Origin: an uncultured Bacilli bacterium
Lineage (GTDB): Bacteria > Bacillota_I > Bacilli_A > RFN20 > CAG-826
DNA length: 6,893 nt
Direction of reading: 5' to 3'
NCBI GenBank assembly: GCA_934162685.1
Contig: CAKPJO010000085.1
Coordinates: 1-6,893 of the forward strand
Positions 1 through 5,169 of the stretch are shown here, piece after piece. The notes below the pieces were generated by a model. It saw only the letters and a list, made by a program, of their open reading frames with translations. It searched no databases and had not been told where the DNA came from. Position 1 is the stretch's first letter, and each line of letters starts with the position of its first letter. The position numbers and the translations under genes are program-made.

Positions 1-533
1 ACTGGTCCACGAATTAAATCATTGAAAGTAATATCCATATGATATTGAAGTTTTAAACGTATACAAGGTTTTCTTCCTTCTTTACGATATTTTTCTTTTT
101 CTTCTTCGGTCAAATGCAAACAGTGACGATCATATTTAGGAGCATTAATACCACGAGCGTATTGTGCTTCTCTACTAGCATCTAATTCTTCTTCATTACA
201 ATAACATTCATAAGCATATCCATGTTCAACAAGCCAATTAGCGTATTTATGATATGTTTCTAAACGTTCCATTTGACGATATGGTGCATATTTAGGGTTT
301 GGTTTTAAAGGAGATTCATCAGGAATAATTCCCAACCACATTAAATCGTTAAGTTGGCTTTCTTCTCCACCTTTGACGTTTCTTTCAATATCCGTATCTT
401 CTACTCTAAAAACAAAGTCACCATTATATCTTTTAGCATATAAATAGTTAAATAATGCTGAACGTGCTCCACCAATATGTAAAAATCCTGTTGGTGATGG
501 TGCATATCTTACACGTACTTTCTTTTCTTCCAT
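1..533 (-). CDS. gltX: Glutamyl-tRNA synthetase, N-terminal part (3' end outside window)
   Basis: Cytoplasmic class I aminoacyl-tRNA synthetase that attaches glutamate to tRNA-Glu using ATP. 177 codons are visible from the ATG at 533; the frame is open to the window edge, so the C-terminal part, including the KMSKS loop and anticodon-binding domain, is not seen. The Rossmann-fold start is textbook: RYAPSPTG (residues 9-16) followed by the HIGH-class motif as HIGG (19-22) and ARSALFNYL. RVEDTD (43-48) is the usual glutamate/ATP-site segment. Cys110-x-Cys112 and Cys138-x-His140 form a CxC...CxH zinc-site pattern like that of E. coli GluRS. The start is supported by the Shine-Dalgarno AAAGGA at 547-542, eight bases upstream and inside the end of ispF; only one base separates the genes, so translation is probably coupled. 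Whether it also charges tRNA-Gln, as B. subtilis GluRS does, is inference from lineage only. Identification is firm. Confidence 0.96.
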   Translation of the reverse strand, partial: MEEKKVRVRYAPSPTGFLHIGGARSALFNYLYAKRYNGDFVFRVEDTDIERNVKGGEESQLNDLMWLGIIPDESPLKPNPKYAPYRQMERLETYHKYANWLVEHGYAYECYCNEEELDASREAQYARGINAPKYDRHCLHLTEEEKEKYRKEGRKPCIRLKLQYHMDITFNDLIRGP

Positions 534-534
534 A

Positions 535-1011
535 TTAATCATCCTTTCTTAGTAACACAATAGCGGTAGCAACACATGCTTTTTCTTCCCCTACTGCCCC
601 TAATCCTTCATTTGTTCCTGCTTTTATTGAAATGTTTTTAATATCTGTACATAAAATACTTGCCAAAACATTTCGCATTGAAGGAATATAATTTTTTAAT
701 TTTGGCTTTTCTAAACTAATAGATACATCAGCATTTCCAATTACATATCCTTCGTGTTTCATCATTTCATAAATTCTTTTTAAAATGATTTTTGAATCGA
801 TATCTTTAAATTCATCACTAGTATCTGGAAAGTGTGTACCTAAGTCGCCTAGTGCTAGAGCCCCAAGTATTGCTTCTCCTAAAGCATGAATTACAACGTC
901 CGCGTCACTATGGCCTAATAAGCCCAAGTGATATGGAATTTCTACTCCGCCTAAGATTAGTTTTCTTCCTTCTACTAAACGATGAATATCACTAGCATAT
1001 CCTATACGCAT
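535..1011 (-). CDS. ispF: 2-C-methyl-D-erythritol 2,4-cyclodiphosphate synthase
   Basis: MEP-pathway enzyme, a cytoplasmic homotrimer that converts CDP-ME 2-phosphate to MEcPP with release of CMP, on the route to IPP/DMAPP. The 158 residues match the family length and align without gaps to E. coli IspF as I remember it. The metal ligands Asp8, His10 and His42 are present, as are HSDADV (34-39), GDLGTHFPDT (55-64), the PK pair at 103-104, and Thr133/Glu135 near the active site. Position 46, Asp in E. coli, is Glu. Residues that line the threefold-axis cavity in E. coli are all different: Phe7 is Ser, Phe139 is Ala, Arg142 is Glu and Glu144 is Lys. The ATG lies eight bases after the ychF stop, with Shine-Dalgarno AGGTG starting inside the TAG. 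The ispF-gltX order matches Bacillus, but the usual neighbour ispD is replaced by ychF. The enzyme is probably active; only the cavity is unusual. Confidence 0.96.
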   Translation of the reverse strand: MRIGYASDIHRLVEGRKLILGGVEIPYHLGLLGHSDADVVIHALGEAILGALALGDLGTHFPDTSDEFKDIDSKIILKRIYEMMKHEGYVIGNADVSISLEKPKLKNYIPSMRNVLASILCTDIKNISIKAGTNEGLGAVGEEKACVATAIVLLRKDD

Positions 1012-1019
1012 ATCTTCAC

Positions 1020-2126
1020 CTAAACATTAAATCTAAAGTGCATAATGTCGCCATCTTTAGCAACATAATCTTTACCTTCGATACGAAGTTTACCTGCTTC
1101 TTTAACACCGAGTTCAGTTTTAAATTTCATAATGTCTTCATAAGTATAAACTTCCGCTTTAATAAAGCCTTTTTCAAAGTCAGTATGAATAACACCAGCG
1201 CATTGTGGTGCAAGCATACCATCTTTAAATGTCCAAGCACGACATTCATCTTCCCCTACAGTAAAGAAGGTACGAAGATTTAATAAACGATAAGCCGATT
1301 TAATAACTTTATCTAATCCTGATTCTGTGGCGCCAAGTGAAGTTAAAAACATTTCTCTCTCATCTTTTGGAAGACTTGCTAATTCACTTTCAATTTCGCA
1401 AGATACTGGAATAGCTTCTGCATTTTCTGATGCAGCAATTTCTTTCACGATTTGATAATATTTGCATCCTTCAATATTGGCATAGTCATTATCTGAAACA
1501 TTAGCAACATAAATAATTGGTTTTAATGTTAAAAGTCCAAAATTAACTTTAGCGTATTGTTTTTGCTCACTTGTTAAACTAACTGAACGTGCTGGTAAAC
1601 CGCCTTGTAAAGCATTAAATAAAGGTGTTAAAATATCCATTTCAAACATTGAAATTTTATCTTTACTTACACGTGCTTTATTTGCCACTTTATCAATACG
1701 TTTTTGAACAGAATCTAAGTCCGCCATAACAAGTTCAAGATTAATAGTTTCAATATCACGTTTAGGATCAACACTATTATCAACGTGAATAATTTCCGTT
1801 GAATCAAAACAACGAACTACTTCCACAATTGCGTCACATTCACGAATATGTGCTAAGAATTGGTTCCCTAATCCTTCACCTTTTGATGCGCCACGTACTA
1901 ATCCTGCAATATCATAGAATTCAAATGTGGCATTAATCTTTTTCTTTGGATGAAATATTTCACATAAATCATCTAATCTTTTATCTGGTACTAAAACAAT
2001 ACCAGTATTTGGGTTGATCGTAGCAAATGGATAATTTGCTGCTTCAACATGTGAATTTGTAATTGCGTTAAATAATGTGGATTTGCCAACGTTTGGTAAT
2101 CCAACGATACCTGCTTTTAAGCCCAT
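1020..2126 (-). CDS. ychF: Redox/ribosome-associated nucleotidase YchF (Obg/OLA1 family)
   Basis: Universal P-loop NTPase of the Obg/HflX group that binds ribosomes; family members prefer ATP over GTP and have been linked to translation initiation and oxidative stress responses. 368 residues is the usual length. Visible in order: G1/Walker A GLPNVGKST (9-17), a switch I region with NYPFATINPN (31-40), G3 DIAGLV (72-77) followed by the GASKGEGLGNQFL segment, a helical coiled-coil insertion (about 125-200), G4 as NVSD (209-212), and a C-terminal TGS domain (about 285-366) with the typical CAGVIHTDFEKGFIKAEV stretch. In E. coli and human OLA1 the G4 element is NxxE (NVNE, NLSE); Asp at the last position is a departure that could affect base preference. 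The start ATG has the Shine-Dalgarno AGGAG about ten bases upstream and a promoter behind it. It leads the operon with ispF and gltX; no functional link to isoprenoids is implied. Confidence 0.97.
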   Translation of the reverse strand: MGLKAGIVGLPNVGKSTLFNAITNSHVEAANYPFATINPNTGIVLVPDKRLDDLCEIFHPKKKINATFEFYDIAGLVRGASKGEGLGNQFLAHIRECDAIVEVVRCFDSTEIIHVDNSVDPKRDIETINLELVMADLDSVQKRIDKVANKARVSKDKISMFEMDILTPLFNALQGGLPARSVSLTSEQKQYAKVNFGLLTLKPIIYVANVSDNDYANIEGCKYYQIVKEIAASENAEAIPVSCEIESELASLPKDEREMFLTSLGATESGLDKVIKSAYRLLNLRTFFTVGEDECRAWTFKDGMLAPQCAGVIHTDFEKGFIKAEVYTYEDIMKFKTELGVKEAGKLRIEGKDYVAKDGDIMHFRFNV

Positions 2127-2157
2127 AAAATAAACACTCCTAACATTAAGCCCATTT

Positions 2158-2186
2158 ATTATACAATTAATATTTTCTAAAGTAAA
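2158..2186 (-). promoter_or_regulatory. SigA-type promoter of the ychF-ispF-gltX operon
   Basis: On the minus strand a perfect -10 TATAAT lies at 2163-2158 and a -35 TTTACT (4 of 6 to TTGACA) at 2186-2181, separated by exactly 17 bases. It sits downstream of the csp terminator and about 30 bases before the ychF start. Transcription would begin near 2151 and give a short leader of about 25 bases carrying the AGGAG ribosome binding site. The spacing and perfect -10 make this the best promoter in the window. No operator is obvious around it. Confidence 0.65.
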
Positions 2187-2227
2187 AAATATTTTATATT
2201 TTTTTATATAAACATTAAAAAAGTAAT

Positions 2228-2251
2228 AAAAAAGCCACCCAAACGAGTGGC
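2228..2251 (-). terminator. Rho-independent terminator after the cold-shock gene
   Basis: On the minus strand, GCCACTCGTTTGGGTGGC (2251-2234) folds into a seven-base-pair stem, with one G-T wobble and a GTTT loop, followed at once by six Ts (2233-2228) and, after a few bases, a second run of Ts. It lies 15 bases past the csp stop codon. It separates the csp/ABC transcript from the ychF operon, whose promoter follows. It is the only strong intrinsic terminator I see in the window. Confidence 0.9.
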
Positions 2252-2266
2252 AAGTCTCACAAACTA

Positions 2267-2464
2267 TTATAATTTATGAATATTGGCAGCGCGTAATCCG
2301 CGATCAGATTCTTCTAAGTCAAATTCGACAGCTTCACCTTTTTCTGCAGTTTTATAATTATCCATTACTAAAGCAGAATAGTGGAAGAATGCATCTCTAC
2401 CATCTTCAGTGCGAATAAAGCCGTATCCTTTTTCCGCATTGAACATTTTAACTGTACCCTTCAT
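2267..2464 (-). CDS. Cold-shock domain protein (CspA/CspB family), Trp replaced by Met
   Basis: Single-stranded nucleic-acid binding protein of the Csp family, one OB-fold, acting in the cytoplasm as an RNA chaperone. 65 residues, the usual length. RNP1 is KGYGFI (12-17) and RNP2 is AFFHYSAL (25-32). The conserved core NAEKG, the GEAVEFDLEE strand and the terminal RGLRAANI are all present. The family's KWFN is KMFN here (Met7), losing the tryptophan that normally stacks on bases (Trp8 of B. subtilis CspB). The ATG at 2464 is chosen over the in-frame ATG at 2491. It is followed by the classic MKGTVK start and preceded by AAAGGA with a five-base spacer; the upstream choice would add nine unrelated residues encoded by that ribosome binding site. 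It lies 86 bases after the ABC gene, may be read through from it or started from its own weak promoter, and ends in a strong terminator. Which csp paralogue this is cannot be told. Confidence 0.93.
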   Translation of the reverse strand: MKGTVKMFNAEKGYGFIRTEDGRDAFFHYSALVMDNYKTAEKGEAVEFDLEESDRGLRAANIHKL

Positions 2465-2467
2465 AGT

Positions 2468-2475
2468 CTTCCTTT
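2468..2475 (-). promoter_or_regulatory. Ribosome binding site that fixes the csp start
   Basis: The minus strand reads AAAGGAAG at 2475-2468, ending three bases before the ATG at 2464; the AAAGGA core has a five-base spacer. This decides between two in-frame ATGs. The one at 2491 would place this Shine-Dalgarno inside the coding sequence and give a nine-residue extension not seen in cold-shock proteins. Confidence 0.8.
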
Positions 2476-2514
2476 CTGAAGCATATATCATGAAGCGACA
2501 TATCTAACTTCACT

Positions 2515-2551
2515 ATTAGTTTAACACTAATAAAATAAAATTTAAACTAAT
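2515..2551 (-). repeat. AT-rich inverted repeat between the ABC gene and csp
   Basis: Two perfect ten-base arms, ATTAGTTTAA (2515-2524) and TTAAACTAAT (2542-2551), face each other across 17 bases that are almost all A/T. The upstream arm touches the last base of the ABC stop codon. There is no following T-run and almost no G/C, so it is a poor intrinsic terminator. It overlaps the elements of a possible csp promoter, which makes a protein-binding site (operator) at least as likely as an RNA hairpin. In DNA this AT-rich, a chance dyad is also possible. Confidence 0.5.
2518..2546 (-). promoter_or_regulatory. Possible csp promoter with extended -10
   Basis: On the minus strand TTTAAA (2546-2541, 4 of 6 to TTGACA) and TAAACT (2523-2518, 4 of 6 to TATAAT) are 17 bases apart. 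A TG one base before the -10 gives the extended form TGTTAAACT. Transcription would start near 2511 and leave a leader of about 45 bases. Both hexamers fall on the arms of the inverted repeat at 2515-2551, so a bound dimer there would block RNA polymerase. The match is modest in AT-rich DNA, so this is a candidate only. Confidence 0.35.
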
Positions 2552-5169
2552 TATTTATAAAAACTGATAAATTTTGCAATTTTTTCTTCTTTTTTTGCAA
2601 AAAATTGAATATAGCTCAATAAAATCAAAGAAATTACGGCTAATAAAGGGATAATTTTAACAAATAATTGAGCAATATTCATAATAGATACATTTAAAAA
2701 ACTATTTTTGGTAAGTTTAAAAATGATTACAATTGTTAAAATTGATATTATTGTAGAAAGTATTGCCTTTTCTAAAAGATAAAAAATGTACAAACCCTTA
2801 AACTTTTTAACATCTTTGTTAGTACCTCCAAAAACATATATGGCAATAAAATCATTTATGTTTTCTTGCATAAATAGATAAATAACTAATATAAACATAA
2901 TAATTGATAATACAATTGTAAATAAAGAAAATATCATTAAAACTATTTCAACAATTTTTAAAACATTATCAATCGTTTTTGTTAAATCACCTGTAGCGTT
3001 AAAAAATTCAAACTCACTATAATTTTTATTTAGCCATAATATTTTCTCTTCTACATTTTCATTATTCAACTGAATTTCAATGTTTTTCACGAGTAAATCA
3101 TAATTAGAAACACCTAAATAATCTCTAAAAAAATCATTTATCCAAATACTATCTTGATATATATACTTATTTGTATCTTTCTTTATATGTTTAACTTTTA
3201 AGCTAGCATAGTTATAAAAATTATACATTTTATTTTCTTTTATTTCAGAATGATGAAGGAAGCTTGTATAGATAATATCATTTTCATTTACTTGTAACAT
3301 ATTTGCCAAGGCACTTGATAACACAACTTCGTTTTCTTTTAAATTACTTTTCCATTCTAGCGGAATATTGCTTGAAAAATTAAAACTATTGTCATCCATG
3401 TTTGTAATACTTCCATGAGCTACATCATGAGGATAATGCGGATAATCATTTATATTAATACATGAATTAAGTTCACTTACTTCATTTAATATTTTTTCAT
3501 TTTTGCTTAATAAAAAATCTCTATTAAATCCTGAAACCATTGATTCTGGAATAATTGTATAAGTAGTATCATTTCCAAATCGCATTTCTTTAATTGATAA
3601 GCCTTGTAAAATATAGTTTATTTTTCCTAAAGAAATATTTCTTGTATTAGAAAATTTAAAAGTAATTTTATTAAACGAATCTAAAAAATATGCCGGTATC
3701 TTTTTTTCAAAATATTCTGATTGTTCACTATATTTTAAAAATGATTTTCCATCAATTGCATTAAGATAATATTGTTTATTTAAAATCCATGGCAAATCCT
3801 TGATACTTGTTTCTTTGTTTTTAAAACGCATTAGTTCTTCTAAAATATATTCATTAAACAATGAATTAGAATGGTATATGGTGGGCTTTTCACTATCAAC
3901 AAAACTTTTTATTTTAAACATCACTTTATCCTTATATTGCCATTCTTTTTTCTCAACATTCATTTCATAAAATAAATCATGAGATTTCATATATGTATTT
4001 AAATCATCTATACTTAAAAACTTTTCTTTTAAAAATAATCTAAAATTTCTAAGCATAATATCATTAATTCCTAGTATTATTTCATCATTTGCTAATTCTT
4101 CATCGATAAGTTCATAATCATTAATAGAAAAAAGAGAAAAATTAACTAGCAAAAATCGCTCACTATTATTCATCAAATACACTTTATTAACATCAAATAA
4201 GCTATCAATATTATTTAGATAGTAGGCGGAAATGCTTGTAAAATATTCCGGATAATCATGTAAAATATCTTCATAATCCAAATAAGAAAAATCCACCATT
4301 TCATTTTTCGTATTATTTCTATTTTGCATAACAACGCTATCTTTATTTAAAAATGTTGCAAATATATTATGGAGATTATCTTTAATCGCTGTAGATATAA
4401 GTATTGATAAACAAAACGATACTAAACCAATAGATAAAAGTGTAGTGCAAAGTGAAGTCCTTATTTTCTTGCTTTTTAATTTATGCTTAGCCATGCTAGA
4501 TAAAATTTTAGTTGTAAAAAATTTTTTCTTAGGTGAATTGTAGCTTGCTTTTTTATTAGATGATATTGAAATTTTATTAGTGATAACTCCATCCTTAATA
4601 TATAAAATGTTATCCGTATATTTTTTAGCTAAATTAACATCATGTGTCACACATATCACAAGTCGTTTTTCTGATTCTAGTTTTAAAATATCAAAAACCA
4701 ATTTAGCATTTTCTTCATCTAAACCTGCGGTAACCTCATCACAAAGTAATATATCGGGATTTTTAGCAATATTCATTATCAAAGAAACTCTTGCCTTTTC
4801 TCCTCCAGATAGCTGACTAGCCTTTTTGTTTTTAATAAGTAAAGATAAATGATATTTTTTTAAAATATTATCAATATTTTTTCTATTTTTTTCAAAATAA
4901 AGTATATTATCTTCTACTGTTTCACTAGCAAACAAGATGTTTTTTTGATTTATATATCCTATATTATTAGGTAATGCTTTTTTATTATTATATAAATATA
5001 AGCCTTGAAAATCTTTATCAAAACCAGCTAAAACATTGAGTAAAGTAGATTTTCCGCATCCCGAATCACCACATATAAAAAATAGTCCATTATTAGGTAG
5101 CTTTAAATTCTTTATATCTAATATTAAAGTATTACCAAAATACTTTTTTAAATTTCTTATTTCAATCAT
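2551..5169 (-). CDS. ABC transporter fusion protein: N-terminal ATPase, C-terminal FtsX/MacB-type permease, large ectodomain
   Basis: Membrane ABC protein of 872 residues, second of an adjacent pair. The ATPase (about 1-205) is complete: Walker A GDSGCGKS (34-41), Q-loop Gln75, signature LSGGE (120-124), Walker B ILLCDE (140-145) with catalytic Glu145, D-loop AGLD (148-151) and H-loop His176. One membrane helix (about 238-262), an ectodomain of roughly 475 residues and three closely spaced helices (about 738-766, 791-818, 832-857) give the type VII (MacB/FtsX) topology, in which ATP use on the inside drives movement of the outside domain. The ectodomain holds two similar segments (361-442 and 613-680) and a His cluster at 578-585. 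GAGGG at 5181-5177 supports the start, and the ATG overlaps the preceding stop by one base, so coupled expression with the upstream gene is likely. The substrate is unknown; peptide, antibiotic or lipid handling are options from the family. The gene is very AT-rich compared with its csp/ychF side. Confidence 0.9.
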   Translation of the reverse strand: MIEIRNLKKYFGNTLILDIKNLKLPNNGLFFICGDSGCGKSTLLNVLAGFDKDFQGLYLYNNKKALPNNIGYINQKNILFASETVEDNILYFEKNRKNIDNILKKYHLSLLIKNKKASQLSGGEKARVSLIMNIAKNPDILLCDEVTAGLDEENAKLVFDILKLESEKRLVICVTHDVNLAKKYTDNILYIKDGVITNKISISSNKKASYNSPKKKFFTTKILSSMAKHKLKSKKIRTSLCTTLLSIGLVSFCLSILISTAIKDNLHNIFATFLNKDSVVMQNRNNTKNEMVDFSYLDYEDILHDYPEYFTSISAYYLNNIDSLFDVNKVYLMNNSERFLLVNFSLFSINDYELIDEELANDEIILGINDIMLRNFRLFLKEKFLSIDDLNTYMKSHDLFYEMNVEKKEWQYKDKVMFKIKSFVDSEKPTIYHSNSLFNEYILEELMRFKNKETSIKDLPWILNKQYYLNAIDGKSFLKYSEQSEYFEKKIPAYFLDSFNKITFKFSNTRNISLGKINYILQGLSIKEMRFGNDTTYTIIPESMVSGFNRDFLLSKNEKILNEVSELNSCININDYPHYPHDVAHGSITNMDDNSFNFSSNIPLEWKSNLKENEVVLSSALANMLQVNENDIIYTSFLHHSEIKENKMYNFYNYASLKVKHIKKDTNKYIYQDSIWINDFFRDYLGVSNYDLLVKNIEIQLNNENVEEKILWLNKNYSEFEFFNATGDLTKTIDNVLKIVEIVLMIFSLFTIVLSIIMFILVIYLFMQENINDFIAIYVFGGTNKDVKKFKGLYIFYLLEKAILSTIISILTIVIIFKLTKNSFLNVSIMNIAQLFVKIIPLLAVISLILLSYIQFFAKKEEKIAKFISFYK

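Noticed and set aside
1038..1283. Plus-strand open frame of 81 codons
   Set aside because: Lies wholly inside ychF on the other strand, and its product is Phe/Asn-rich nonsense with no recognisable motif.
2267..2491. A 74-residue version of the cold-shock protein starting at the ATG at 2491
   Set aside because: The nine extra residues are encoded by the leader and the AAAGGA ribosome binding site, and cold-shock proteins start at MKGTVK-like sequence.
2465..2507. Possible thermosensor hairpin in the csp leader (CTTC-AGAAAG-GAAG over the ribosome binding site, and a GCTTCA direct repeat)
   Set aside because: Only a four-base stem in a purine/pyrimidine-rich leader, too weak to claim without conservation data.
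2515..2551. Intrinsic terminator for the ABC genes
   Set aside because: The stem is nearly all A/T and no T-run follows it, so it does not meet the pattern of a terminator.
4580..4816. Plus-strand open frame of 78 codons
   Set aside because: Antisense shadow of the ABC ATPase domain, with low-complexity Ser/Leu/Phe content and no motif.
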